Under the pieces are notes generated by a model that was given only the letters and a program-made list of their open reading frames with translations, did not search any database and was not told the origin of the DNA. A stretch of DNA of 64,000 bases from the NCBI GenBank assembly GCA_963665975.1, contig OY762508.1:3162001-3226000 (forward strand). The letters run 5' to 3'. Within the stretch, counting starts at the first letter, position 1. Every line of letters begins with the position of its first letter. Origin of the DNA: G963665975 sp963665975 (GTDB lineage: Bacteria > Bacteroidota > Rhodothermia > Rhodothermales > Bin80). A program made the position numbers and the translations under genes. Positions 1 through 8,089 of the stretch are shown here, in pieces.

Positions 1-260
1 GCACCAGCGGAGCGCCGGCGGAATTGCGCGTACGGACCTATGAGAAGGGAGTAGAGGCCGAAACCCTGGCATGTGGCACAGGAGCGCTTGCCTCGACGCT
101 AGCCGCACACTTTCTGGGAAAGACAACTGCCGGGGAAGCCAGGATACACATGCCCGGGGGCATCCTGGGCGTCGGTTTCGAAGGCCAGGGCACGCGCATC
201 GCACGTCTGTGGCTTGACGGCCCCGCCACGACTGTTTACCGCGGCACGGTCGCCGTATAG
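1..260 (+). CDS. dapF: Diaminopimelate epimerase, C-terminal part (truncated by window edge)
   Basis: This is the C-terminal ~85 residues of DapF, which interconverts LL- and meso-diaminopimelate for lysine and peptidoglycan synthesis in the cytoplasm. The frame is open from base 3 with no start inside the window. The decisive motif is E-T-L-A-C-G-T-G-A (Cys codon at 72-74), which carries the second catalytic cysteine of the epimerase pair. A glycine-rich 'MPGG' turn and a final beta-strand region follow, as in the family's C-terminal half. The first catalytic cysteine lies upstream of the window. The gene converges on the minus-strand foldase gene with only 4 bp between the stop codons. Confidence 0.9.
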   Translation, partial: TSGAPAELRVRTYEKGVEAETLACGTGALASTLAAHFLGKTTAGEARIHMPGGILGVGFEGQGTRIARLWLDGPATTVYRGTVAV

Positions 261-264
261 CATC

Positions 265-2367
265 CTACCACGACATGTCCGTGCGCAGGTCCTGAATGTC
301 AGCGCGGTCCCGCAGTGCGTTGATCCACTGATTGCGCAGTCGCTGTTCCAGGTCGTTCGTCAACTGCTCACGCAGGCGATCCCGCTCATCGTTGCTGAGG
401 AGCTCAGGCTCGTGTCTGGCGGTTACGCGTGCCACGAACACAGCATTCTCGCCTTCCACGACACCGGAATCCTTTCCTTCGGCCAGGCCCAGCACTGTGC
501 CTGCAAACACCGGATCCCGGCCCAGGTCCGGTACGATCTGGTTTTGGAAGCTGATGCCATTCGCCAATTGCGACTCCACACCCAGCGCCTCGCTGAGCCC
601 ATCAAACCCGCCACTCTGGTAAGCCTGCTCCAACCATTCCCGCTGGAGTTCCTTCTTTTTGGCGAGTAACGCGCGCTGCCGGATAACACCTTCGACGTCT
701 TCCAGAGCCTGGTAGCCTTCCTCTTCAATATCTACGACATGTACGACCAACGAAACCTCGTTGAGCTCGATGATGGGGCTGATTGTGCCCGTCTCGGCGG
801 TTTCCAGGAACCGCGCGACACCAAGACTAAGCCCGAAGGTCGGCAGGAACTGTTGGCCTTCCTGCATCTGGAGAGACTCAATCGCAATGGTGCGGCGCTC
901 GGCTTCACCAGCGAAGTCTCCCGATTCCTCAGCATAGAATCGAAGATCATCCAGGGATTCCTGGACCGCATTGAGCGTGGCCACGGAGGCGTCGATCGGA
1001 AGGCGCAGATGGGCAATCTGCACCTCCACGGCTGCCTGGTGCGTGACCTCGATGAGGTGTACGCCGTGCATGGTCTCTACAGGCCCCACAAGCGTCCCGA
1101 CAGACGCGCCGAAGGCGGCTTCCTCGAAGGGTTTGACCATCACTCCTTCGCCGAACCATCCGAGATCTCCACCATTGGTCCCGCTGCCGGGGTCCTCTGA
1201 ATAATTCGCGGCCAGTTCTGCGAAGTCCTCTCCGTTCCGAATGCGTGTACGGAGCTCCTGGATCCTGGTGCGGGCGCTGGCGATAGCGGCATCATCGTCG
1301 TCAGAGGCGCGTATCAGGATATGGCGTGCCCGCACGGCTGTCTCTTCGGTAGGCCGTGTGTCGCGGACTTTAACAAGGTGAATGCCGCCCTCCTCGGTTA
1401 CCGGGCCTACCACGAGGCCAGGTGCAATCGTGTCGCCGCTCTCAAAGAGTAGTGCTGCAATCGGAAGCGGTAAATCTGACGCCCGGAGAAAGTTGTTCGA
1501 ATACGGCTGCGCGGAGCCGCTCTGGATCAGAAACAGCGAGTCGTCCTCCGCGGCCTCGAATTCCGGGAGCAGGTGCTCTGCTTCCCGCTCGAGCGCGAGC
1601 GTATCTTCGCTGGCAGGCTCCTTCGAGAGCGAAGCGATTTCTATCGAGTACAGGCGTTCCTTCCTGTATTCTTCCTTGTGGTCATTGTAGAACCGCGAAA
1701 CGTCTCTGTCGGACAGCGTGGCGGAGGAATCCGGGATTTCCGCATACCGAAGGAAGAAGAATTCTGCGGATACTGCAGACTGCTCGCGTTCATACGCCGC
1801 CTGAATGTCCCCGTCCGAGACACGCACGGTTGCTGATATCAGCTTATCGAACTTCTGCCGCCTCCGGTCAAGGCGGATGTATTCCTCAATCTGGATCCAT
1901 GTGGCTTCCTGCTCGGGGTCATCAATCACGTTCTGCAGGATGGCCCGATCGATTCCTCCTTCCTCGTCTGCAAAATACGAGCGGATGATCTGGTGCGGGT
2001 TTTCGCCGGTGATCAGATCCTGAATTTCCTGATCGCTGACGGCGATGCCGAGTCGATCCATTTCACGGAGGAGCAGCATGTTGTTGACGAGCGCGTTATA
2101 GGCCCGTTCCCGCTCTGTTTCAAGTTGCTGTGGCTCTACGGCGTTGCCGGTTTGCTGCCGCACCTGCTCAAGTTGGCTCTCCAGTTGCCGCTGATACTCC
2201 TCCAGGGTCACCGGGTCGCCGTTTACCACGATGACTTTCCCCAGGGGATTGGCCCCAATTGTGTCGAATACGCCGGAATCCTGCAGGACCCAGAGTCCGC
2301 CAAAGGAAATCACGAGAATCCACAGGATGATCCCCGTGTTTTCCCGCATCTTGTTCATTGTGCCCAT
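265..2367 (-). CDS. Membrane-anchored peptidyl-prolyl isomerase, PpiD/SurA-like
   Basis: A 700-residue periplasmic foldase. It has one membrane segment near residues 12-29, a SurA/PpiD-type N-terminal chaperone region (about 45-190) rich in charged helices, and a clear parvulin rotamase domain at about 346-443 beginning 'ARHILI' and containing 'GGDLGWFG' and 'GVHLIEV'. The rest is helical and may hold a second degenerate parvulin-like domain. PpiD-type proteins assist folding of outer-membrane and periplasmic proteins as they leave the Sec channel. The first Met is taken as start (MGTMNKM); the Met at residue 4 is an equally possible start. It is 67 bp downstream of rpmA on the same strand. 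The symbol ppiD is not assigned because Bacteroidota-type members are divergent. Confidence 0.85.
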   Translation of the reverse strand: MGTMNKMRENTGIILWILVISFGGLWVLQDSGVFDTIGANPLGKVIVVNGDPVTLEEYQRQLESQLEQVRQQTGNAVEPQQLETERERAYNALVNNMLLLREMDRLGIAVSDQEIQDLITGENPHQIIRSYFADEEGGIDRAILQNVIDDPEQEATWIQIEEYIRLDRRRQKFDKLISATVRVSDGDIQAAYEREQSAVSAEFFFLRYAEIPDSSATLSDRDVSRFYNDHKEEYRKERLYSIEIASLSKEPASEDTLALEREAEHLLPEFEAAEDDSLFLIQSGSAQPYSNNFLRASDLPLPIAALLFESGDTIAPGLVVGPVTEEGGIHLVKVRDTRPTEETAVRARHILIRASDDDDAAIASARTRIQELRTRIRNGEDFAELAANYSEDPGSGTNGGDLGWFGEGVMVKPFEEAAFGASVGTLVGPVETMHGVHLIEVTHQAAVEVQIAHLRLPIDASVATLNAVQESLDDLRFYAEESGDFAGEAERRTIAIESLQMQEGQQFLPTFGLSLGVARFLETAETGTISPIIELNEVSLVVHVVDIEEEGYQALEDVEGVIRQRALLAKKKELQREWLEQAYQSGGFDGLSEALGVESQLANGISFQNQIVPDLGRDPVFAGTVLGLAEGKDSGVVEGENAVFVARVTARHEPELLSNDERDRLREQLTNDLEQRLRNQWINALRDRADIQDLRTDMSW

Positions 2368-2434
2368 ACGGCGTCCCAGCGAGCGTTCAATGGATTAAGC
2401 GGGGGCTCAGGTGCCGAGCACCCGGAGAGTCGGC

Positions 2435-2689
2435 CTACGCAGGATCTACGTGGACCAGTTTCTGGTTGCCACGTCTCGTATAGAATCGCACTGTACCGTC
2501 GACCTTTGCGAACAGCGTATCGTCTCCGCCACGTCCGACATTGTTGCCGGGATGAAATTTCGTGCCCCGTTGGCGGACAATGATGCCACCGGCGGTAATG
2601 GTCTGGCCGCCATATATCTTGACGCCCAGCATCTTGGGATTTGAGTCGCGTCCGTTCTTGGTGGACCCGACGCCTTTCTTGTGAGCCAT
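2435..2689 (-). CDS. rpmA: 50S ribosomal protein L27
   Basis: An 84-residue bL27 protein with the typical N-terminal 'MAHKKGVGST', the 'NGRDSNPKMLGVK' segment and the 'GGIIVRQRGTKFHPG' core, and a normal length for the family. L27 sits at the peptidyl-transferase centre with its N-terminus close to the P-site tRNA. The start immediately yields the canonical N-terminus, so there is no Firmicutes-type cleaved extension. It follows rplU by 14 bp, the near-universal rplU-rpmA order, so the two are surely cotranscribed. Confidence 0.97.
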   Translation of the reverse strand: MAHKKGVGSTKNGRDSNPKMLGVKIYGGQTITAGGIIVRQRGTKFHPGNNVGRGGDDTLFAKVDGTVRFYTRRGNQKLVHVDPA

Positions 2690-2703
2690 GACTGCGTAAG
2701 AGG

Positions 2704-3045
2704 CTATTCCTGGGAGGTGGTCTCTGCCTCTCCAGAGGACAAAGACGCGATGCGAATCTGCGTGTATGCCTGGCGATGCCCGCGTGTCACCTTGTACCGC
2801 TTGCGGCGTTTCTTTTTAAAGACGAGCACCTTGTCTGCCTTGACATGGCCAACCACGCGCGCGGTGACAGAAGCGCCATTCACGGTCGGTGTGCCGACTT
2901 GTACGGCATCACCGTTGGCCACAAGCAGCACATTGTCTAGCGTGATCTCCTCATCAGGCATGGCGTCGTGGAACAGGGGAACATAGAGTGTGTCCTCTTC
3001 CTGAACCTTATATTGCTTGCCCTTGATTTCAACGATGGCGTACAT
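2704..3045 (-). CDS. rplU: 50S ribosomal protein L21
   Basis: A 113-residue bL21 protein. The start is the ATG at 3045, giving 'MYAIVEIKGKQYKV', the family N-terminus; the frame is open further upstream, but a longer start would add 23 basic residues with no family counterpart. An AGGA-type ribosome-binding site lies just upstream (agaaaaggaacc). The C-terminal 'KKKRRKRYKVTRGHRQ' segment is the rRNA-binding part of L21, and a short acidic tail (EAETTSQE) ends the protein. First gene of the rplU-rpmA pair; transcribed away from the FAH-family gene, so 3046-3158 holds both promoters. Confidence 0.97.
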   Translation of the reverse strand: MYAIVEIKGKQYKVQEEDTLYVPLFHDAMPDEEITLDNVLLVANGDAVQVGTPTVNGASVTARVVGHVKADKVLVFKKKRRKRYKVTRGHRQAYTQIRIASLSSGEAETTSQE

Positions 3046-3158
3046 CCTGGTTCCTTTTCTTTGGGGGCACCGGCGCAACAAGCGTAACATTCTTAAACCA
3101 GCCGGGTCCTGCAAAGATTCCCGGGGTCGATAATCAGCCGTTAAGAGTATACGAAGAA

Positions 3159-3842
3159 ATGAAGCTCACCTTACCGGGCACGGGGTGCGAGGTTCCTGTT
3201 GGCAAGCTGCTGTGCATCGGCAGAAACTACGCCTTGCACGCGGCTGAAATGCAGAGCAAGATTCCGGCGGAGCCCGTCGTGTTTCTGAAGCCGACGACGG
3301 CGCTCATCCAGGATGGAGTGGCAGTCGTGCTGCCGCTGATGTCTCGCGATGTGCACCACGAAATAGAGCTCGTCGTCATGATCGGGCGTCGCGGCAAGCA
3401 CATTGCAGAGTCCGCCGCGGAATCCCATATAGCGGGCTACGCCGTCGGCCTGGACATGACCGCGCGAGACCTGCAAAGTGCGGCAAAGAAAAGCGGCCGC
3501 CCCTGGAGCATTGCCAAAGGCTTCGACACGTTTGCGCCTGTGGGCATGTTCGTTCCCGCTACCCAAATCCCTGATCCGCAGGACCTTGTGCTTACGTTGA
3601 CGGTCAACGGCGAGGAGCGCCAGCACGGTCATACGAGAGACATGATCTTCCCGGTAACGAAGCTTATCGCCTACTGCTCCCGCATCTTTACGCTGGAGCC
3701 CGGCGACCTGCTGCTGACGGGGACGCCGCACGGCGTAGGACCTGTCCAGGACGGCGACACCCTCGTGGCGGTCTGTTCAGGGTTGCCCGTACTCACCGTG
3801 CCGGTGCGGCGCGCACATCAGGCAGCGACGCTGGTTCCGTAA
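3159..3842 (+). CDS. Fumarylacetoacetate hydrolase family protein (FAHD1-like acylpyruvase/isomerase)
   Basis: A 227-residue single-domain FAH-fold enzyme. The 'CIGRNYALHAAEM' segment (residues 19-31), the metal-binding 'HHEIE' (Glu68 and Glu70) and Asp99 in 'GLDMTARDLQ' match the acidic metal triad of FAHD1-like hydrolases; 'LLTGTPHGVGPV' near the C-terminus is also characteristic. Such enzymes hydrolyse acylpyruvates, decarboxylate oxaloacetate or act in aromatic catabolism, and the sequence does not say which. There are no aromatic-degradation genes nearby, so a metabolite-repair role is more likely (inference). It converges on the threonine aldolase gene, and the two coding ends overlap by 25 bp. 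Confidence 0.88.
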   Translation: MKLTLPGTGCEVPVGKLLCIGRNYALHAAEMQSKIPAEPVVFLKPTTALIQDGVAVVLPLMSRDVHHEIELVVMIGRRGKHIAESAAESHIAGYAVGLDMTARDLQSAAKKSGRPWSIAKGFDTFAPVGMFVPATQIPDPQDLVLTLTVNGEERQHGHTRDMIFPVTKLIAYCSRIFTLEPGDLLLTGTPHGVGPVQDGDTLVAVCSGLPVLTVPVRRAHQAATLVP

Positions 3843-4852
3843 AGCGTCTGCAGGATGCGAAGCGCCCGGTCGACATCCCGCATGGAAACGTCTCTATGCG
3901 TGGTTGCACGTACGGTTTGCGATCCGAAGGGCACCATGGCGACGCCCTCGGCGTGCAACGCCTCAAGAACCGGCATGGCATCGCCGTCCCGGACATCGAA
4001 GAGGACGATATTCGTCTGCACCGCATCGGGGTCGATGACGAATGCCGGGATGCCGGCGATGCCGCTTGCCAGTCGCCGTGCCTTGGCATGGTCCTCTTCG
4101 AGTCTTTCCCGGTGATGCGCAAGGGCGTACAGGCCTGCGGCCGCCAGTATGCCCACCTGCCGCATACCGCCGCCCAGAAGCTTGCGGAAGCGATGCCCTG
4201 CGCGGACCAGGCTTTCGGTGCCAGCGAATACGGACCCGACAGGCGCTCCCAGGCCCTTTGAGAGGCAGACGCTCACCGTATCAAACGGCTCTGCATAAGT
4301 TTTCTCGGAAACGCCGCTGGCAACAGATGCATTCCACAGGCGCGCGCCGTCCAGGTGGAGACCAAGACCGTGCTGTCGAGCGGTAAGCGCCAACTCCTCA
4401 AGGCGGGCCAGCGGATAAACCACGCCGCCGGCCTTGTTGAGCGTGTTTTCCAGACAGAGCAAGCGAGAGGGCGCCTCCCAATAGTCACCGCGGCGGATCG
4501 CGCCACGCACCTGTGCAGCGGTGAGCAGGCCACCGTGCCCCTCAAGAGTGTGAAACGTAACACCGGAAAGTACACCGGCCGCGCCGGACTCGTAGTTGAA
4601 GATGTGGCAGGACCGCTCCAGGATGACCTCATCTCCCGGCTGAGTCTGCACATGGATGCCGAGTTGGTTGCCCATCATCCCGGAGGTCACAAAGAGGCCC
4701 GCTTCCTTGCCCAAGAAATCTGCCACGGTGCGTTGCAGCCGGTTGACGGTCGGGTCTTCTCCGAAGACATCGTCGCCGACCTCGGCTTCGTACATGGCGC
4801 GCCGCATCCCTTCGGATGGCTGCGTCACGGTGTCGCTGCGTAGATCTATCAC
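3818..4852 (-). CDS. ltaE: Low-specificity L-threonine aldolase
   Basis: A 344-residue fold-type I PLP enzyme that cleaves L-threonine/allo-threonine to glycine and acetaldehyde. The N-terminus 'MIDLRSDTVTQPS' is the classical beta-eliminating-lyase/LtaE start. The PLP-binding lysine is Lys199 in 'CLSKGLGAPVGS', Asp168 in 'HLDGAR' pairs with the pyridine nitrogen, and 'GEDPTVNRLQ' and 'GGMRQVG' are further signatures. Length matches the family. It stands alone on the minus strand, its 3' end overlapping the convergent FAH gene by 25 bp. Confidence 0.9.
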   Translation of the reverse strand: MIDLRSDTVTQPSEGMRRAMYEAEVGDDVFGEDPTVNRLQRTVADFLGKEAGLFVTSGMMGNQLGIHVQTQPGDEVILERSCHIFNYESGAAGVLSGVTFHTLEGHGGLLTAAQVRGAIRRGDYWEAPSRLLCLENTLNKAGGVVYPLARLEELALTARQHGLGLHLDGARLWNASVASGVSEKTYAEPFDTVSVCLSKGLGAPVGSVFAGTESLVRAGHRFRKLLGGGMRQVGILAAAGLYALAHHRERLEEDHAKARRLASGIAGIPAFVIDPDAVQTNIVLFDVRDGDAMPVLEALHAEGVAMVPFGSQTVRATTHRDVSMRDVDRALRILQTLYGTSVAA

Positions 4853-4887
4853 AAGGGGAGGGGGTTGGCAACGTGTCTTTTCAGACC

Positions 4888-5370
4888 TTAGTCCCGCGCG
4901 ATCTCCAGGATCTCGAAGTTCACGGTTCCGGCTGGCACGTCAATGGAGACGGTGTCGCCCACCGCACGACCCAGGAGGCCTTTTCCTATCGGACTCTTGA
5001 TCGAAATGAGTCCGCGTGTAATGTCTGCTTCCAGCGCGGAGACGAGCTTTAAGCGCTGTTTATTGCCTGTCCGCACGTTGCGCACCTGCACCGTTGACAG
5101 GATATAGGCCTTGGACGTATCAACCTGCGTCTCGTCCAGTATGCGCGCGCTACCGAGCGTAGTCTCCATCTGCGCAATGCGCGCCTCAAGTTTGCCCTGC
5201 GCATCCTTGGCGGCATCATACTCCGCATTTTCGGACAGGTCGCCGTGCGCGCGTGCTTCGGCAATCTCGCGAGCAATGCGCGCACGTTCGTTGATGCGCG
5301 CGTGATGCAGGTCCGCTTTGAGCTTTTCCAGCGCTCCCTTGGTGAGATAAACAGGACGTGGTTCTTCCAT
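4888..5370 (-). CDS. greA: Transcription elongation factor GreA
   Basis: A 160-residue GreA that rescues backtracked RNA polymerase by stimulating cleavage of the nascent RNA in the secondary channel. An N-terminal coiled coil carries the catalytic acidic tip 'GDLSENAEYDAAK' (Asp44 and Glu47 here), followed by a C-terminal FKBP-like domain ending 'VNFEILEIARD'. The frame is open for 66 more codons upstream, but the ATG at 5370 gives 'MEEPRPVYLTKGALEKLK', the family N-terminus, and a normal length. The upstream extension would overlap the NlpC/P60-like gene. Ribosome-binding sequence is weak, as is common in Bacteroidota. Confidence 0.93.
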   Translation of the reverse strand: MEEPRPVYLTKGALEKLKADLHHARINERARIAREIAEARAHGDLSENAEYDAAKDAQGKLEARIAQMETTLGSARILDETQVDTSKAYILSTVQVRNVRTGNKQRLKLVSALEADITRGLISIKSPIGKGLLGRAVGDTVSIDVPAGTVNFEILEIARD

Positions 5371-5410
5371 GATATCAGATACAGGGTATTGTGGTAGCCC
5401 CCTATTCTCC

Positions 5411-5995
5411 CTACCAACCCGTCCGCTTTCTGGACGGTTGCCGGGTTGTCTCGACGGGTGTGGCGAGCGTCGCCGGTAACACACGCTGGGCCGTCCAGTA
5501 CGCGGTTTGCCAAATGGACTCGTCCAGTCTGGAGGTGCGCACACCGTCGGCGGGGGAAACATGTGCAAATTCTCCTCCGCTCAAATAGATCCCGACATGC
5601 CGGTCCTGGTCCGAGGTCCGGAAGAACACCAGATCTCCCGCCCGCAACGATCGTTTCGCAACGCGGTCGCCTATTTTCACCTGTTCCATAATAGTCTTTG
5701 GGAGGGCGATGCCGAAGGCGCTTTCAAAGATCTTCGTAACAAATGTTGATTGGTCGATGCCGCTCTTGGAGTCGCCGCCATACTGGTAAGGGGATCCGTG
5801 CCATTCCTGCTCTAGCATGCGCAGGATATCCTCAACGGGCTCCGATGCCTGTGATGACGACACAGAAGTTTGCCGGGCGTTGCCGCAGCCTGCCACGAGC
5901 AGCGCCATGATCCCTGCGATCCACACGCTCCTTCCGCCCAGAAAAGAGAGAAGGTAGCCCTCGCTACGCAGTACGCGCATACGCTTGGCCGTCAT
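5411..5995 (-). CDS. NlpC/P60-fold lipoprotein with catalytic cysteine replaced by glutamine
   Basis: A roughly 195-residue exported protein. A long hydrophobic N-terminus ends in the lipobox 'LLVAGC', so it is probably anchored in the envelope. The domain follows the NlpC/P60 endopeptidase pattern: 'YQYGGDSKSGID', then 'RAGDLVFFRT' and 'HVGIYLSGGEFAHVS' with the expected histidine. The nucleophile, normally Cys in 'G-x-D-C-S-G', is Gln here (codon 5750-5752, 'GIDQSTF'), so hydrolase activity is unlikely. It may bind peptidoglycan or act as a regulator (inference). The start is uncertain: ATGs at 6046, 5995 and 5980 are all in frame, and the lipobox fits the two shorter ones best. greA follows 40 bp downstream. 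Confidence 0.75.
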   Translation of the reverse strand: MTAKRMRVLRSEGYLLSFLGGRSVWIAGIMALLVAGCGNARQTSVSSSQASEPVEDILRMLEQEWHGSPYQYGGDSKSGIDQSTFVTKIFESAFGIALPKTIMEQVKIGDRVAKRSLRAGDLVFFRTSDQDRHVGIYLSGGEFAHVSPADGVRTSRLDESIWQTAYWTAQRVLPATLATPVETTRQPSRKRTGW

Positions 5996-6078
5996 GGGTG
6001 CCTGCAGATAACGGAAAATATACGATGGGATCGTATCGTTTACCATGCCGCGCCTGGGTGGATCCTGCGTCCCCCTCG

Positions 6079-6109
6079 TTCGTTATACTTGTTCCTAACG
6101 ATTAACGAA
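6079..6109. promoter_or_regulatory. Inverted repeat in the divergent promoter region
   Basis: Between the divergent NlpC-like and bacilliredoxin genes, TTCGTTA (6079-6085) is the inverted complement of TAACGAA (6103-6109), and another TAACG lies between them at 6096-6100. The layout could be an operator for a dimeric regulator or a short hairpin. No known consensus is matched. Confidence 0.25.
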
Positions 6110-6125
6110 ACGAATAGCGACGATC

Positions 6126-6629
6126 ATGCCATACCCGGAAGCGCTGGTCCTCCCTATGCGTGCTGAACTAACCCGGTTGGGAGTGCGCGAACTGCGCACT
6201 GCCACGGACGTGGACGCGACGTTTGCCGAGGCAGCAGGAAAGACGCTGCTGCTGGTCATTAACTCGGTTTGCGGTTGTGCGGCCGCCATGGCGCGCCCCG
6301 CGATTGCCCTGGCAGGCCAACACGAGCAGCAGCCGGATATCGCCGCTACGGTGTTTGCGGGTCAGGATCTGGAAGCCACGGTCCGTGCGCGCGAATACTT
6401 GGCCGGCATTCCGCCATCCTCCCCGTTTATTGCGCTCTTCAAGGACGGCGACGTGGCCTACGTCATTGCGCGGCATCACATTGAAGGTCGCAGCGCACAG
6501 GCGATAGCGTCGGACCTAGCGCAGGCCTACTCCAAGTACTGTGGTACGGACGCCGCCGCGGAGGACATGCCGGAAACTCCGGTGTTTGAGCCGGTGTATC
6601 GCGCGGCGACGTTTCGCTCGATCCGTTAG
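6126..6629 (+). CDS. Bacilliredoxin (BrxA/BrxB, YphP/YqiW family)
   Basis: A 167-residue thioredoxin-fold protein. The N-terminus 'MPYPEALVLPMRAELT' and the C-G-C active site (Cys49 and Cys51, 'NSVCGCAAAMARPA') identify the BrxA/BrxB family, formerly DUF1094. In Bacillus these proteins reduce bacillithiol mixed disulfides; in Bacteroidota-type bacteria, some of which make bacillithiol, a similar de-bacillithiolation role is likely (inference). The core ends near residue 140 ('YSKYC'); the last ~27 residues form an extension containing 'DMPETPVFEPVYRAATF', a little longer than in the Bacillus proteins. It is divergently transcribed from the NlpC-like gene. Confidence 0.88.
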   Translation: MPYPEALVLPMRAELTRLGVRELRTATDVDATFAEAAGKTLLLVINSVCGCAAAMARPAIALAGQHEQQPDIAATVFAGQDLEATVRAREYLAGIPPSSPFIALFKDGDVAYVIARHHIEGRSAQAIASDLAQAYSKYCGTDAAAEDMPETPVFEPVYRAATFRSIR

Positions 6630-8089
6630 GCCAGGCGCAGATTGTCTTTCCAGACAACGATGCCGGCATAGATGAGCAGTGCGATCGCAGTCGCTCCGGT
6701 GGTGATCCAGGAGGAGTCCAGCGTGAGGGCCGCAAGGATCAGGACGAGGCCGGGAAGGCCCATTACGCAGTAACGGGCGTATGCGCCGAGCGCCTTGCCT
6801 ATCGGAACATGCGCGAGGCGGAGAAGCACGATAAGCTGCACACCGCGCACACCTGCGCCAGCACAGCCGAGTAAGAACAGCATCGTGGTAATCTCACCTG
6901 TCCGGCCGCCTACGATCAGCGCCGTTGCCACGCACACAAACATCACCGCGCTGGTGACGAAATCCAGTCGTTGCCGTTCTGTCACATCAAAAACACGCGT
7001 CAGCGGAACGACAATGGAGGCCAGGAGCAGCCATGGCGCAATATACCGGGCATAAGCGCCTGCTTGGCGCCAATTGGCGCCAAAAACCACTTCGAACACA
7101 TCAGGCCCGACCAGGAGTAGCGCTACGATTGGGACCACTCCAATCATGACCATCCGCCCGTGGACCATTGCGGTCACCCCTTGCAAGCGGTTTTCAAGTT
7201 GGGCTTTGGCCGCATGCGGGAAGAACACCTTGGCGACTGCGCCCCCTATGTGGCCGAGAGGGATGGATATGACCTGGAACGCCAGGAAGACTAGTCCTAG
7301 TAATGCTTTATCAGGGAAATATAATGGAATCAAAAGAATTGGCATCTTTGCAATCAATGCGGCAAGAGTGGCCGACGGGGTGGAAAACAGCGGGAAGCGG
7401 CGGTAGCGCACCGCGCCGCGTGCTATCGCCCTAACGCTGAACGAGGACACGAGCAGGCGTCCATATCGGCGCGCAACGACGTATCCAGCGATGAGTGCGG
7501 ACACAATATGGCCGGCAAGAAAGCCCCCAATGAGGCCCTCGGCGCCCGCATTCACCGGCGGGAGTCCGACTCCGACGCGTGTCCCGACCATCGTACCCGT
7601 ATTGGCAACCTGTGCTGCGCTGACGCACCGGTACTCTTTCATTCGAACAAGCCACAAATCGGCAATCTTGAACAAGCGCATCGCCAGCAGTGTAGGTGGC
7701 ACCAGGATCAGGTAGGGGGCAATTTCAGGCACCCCCGCCAATGCGGCTAACGGCTCGCTCCAGATGACAAGTAATCCTGTCAGCATGGTTGTGCATCCCA
7801 GGACAAACACGGCAAGCCAGAAAAGCGCGCCGGAATCCTCGTCTTTCTCCTTCAGCATGAGGGCATCCTCGTATCGCAGTGACGCGAACGACATCAACAC
7901 CACCATCACCGCTACGAAGTAACCGAGGATGCCCAATTCCGCCTCGGTGTAAAGGCGCGTGATTACAGGTTGAGCAAAAAAGGACAGCGTAAGCGCAGTC
8001 GTCGACCCGGTGAGCAGCGTCAGCACGGGTCCCCGGAACCCTTCGGTCGAAAACATGCTGCGCAAACGGTTGCGGAGAATATTTATCAA
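6626..8089 (-). CDS. Polysaccharide flippase, Wzx/MATE-like (oligosaccharide flippase family)
   Basis: A 487-residue polytopic protein with about 12-14 predicted membrane helices. The N-terminal pattern 'RGPVLTLLTGSTTALTLSFFAQPVITRLYT' resembles Wzx-type flippases, which move undecaprenyl-linked sugars across the inner membrane. The start is taken as TTG at 8089: it overlaps the TGA stop of the upstream membrane-protein gene (bases TTGA), with a GGAGG ribosome-binding site seven bases before it. An ATG at 8122 would extend the protein by 11 residues into the upstream gene with no such site. It is the last gene of a three-gene run with the FemAB-like transferase and the polytopic protein. Its end overlaps the end of the bacilliredoxin gene by 4 bp. 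Confidence 0.82.
   Translation of the reverse strand: MINILRNRLRSMFSTEGFRGPVLTLLTGSTTALTLSFFAQPVITRLYTEAELGILGYFVAVMVVLMSFASLRYEDALMLKEKDEDSGALFWLAVFVLGCTTMLTGLLVIWSEPLAALAGVPEIAPYLILVPPTLLAMRLFKIADLWLVRMKEYRCVSAAQVANTGTMVGTRVGVGLPPVNAGAEGLIGGFLAGHIVSALIAGYVVARRYGRLLVSSFSVRAIARGAVRYRRFPLFSTPSATLAALIAKMPILLIPLYFPDKALLGLVFLAFQVISIPLGHIGGAVAKVFFPHAAKAQLENRLQGVTAMVHGRMVMIGVVPIVALLLVGPDVFEVVFGANWRQAGAYARYIAPWLLLASIVVPLTRVFDVTERQRLDFVTSAVMFVCVATALIVGGRTGEITTMLFLLGCAGAGVRGVQLIVLLRLAHVPIGKALGAYARYCVMGLPGLVLILAALTLDSSWITTGATAIALLIYAGIVVWKDNLRLA

Noticed and set aside
265..2367. Long open frames on the plus strand opposite the foldase gene (for example 1422-1988 and 1993-2583)
   Set aside because: They are antisense to a clear PpiD/SurA-like protein, with Arg/Ser/Pro-rich translations typical of GC-rich reverse frames.
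3046..3158. An L21-leader-type autoregulatory RNA before rplU
   Set aside because: The spacer is only 113 bp and shared with a divergent gene; no convincing conserved hairpin was visible.
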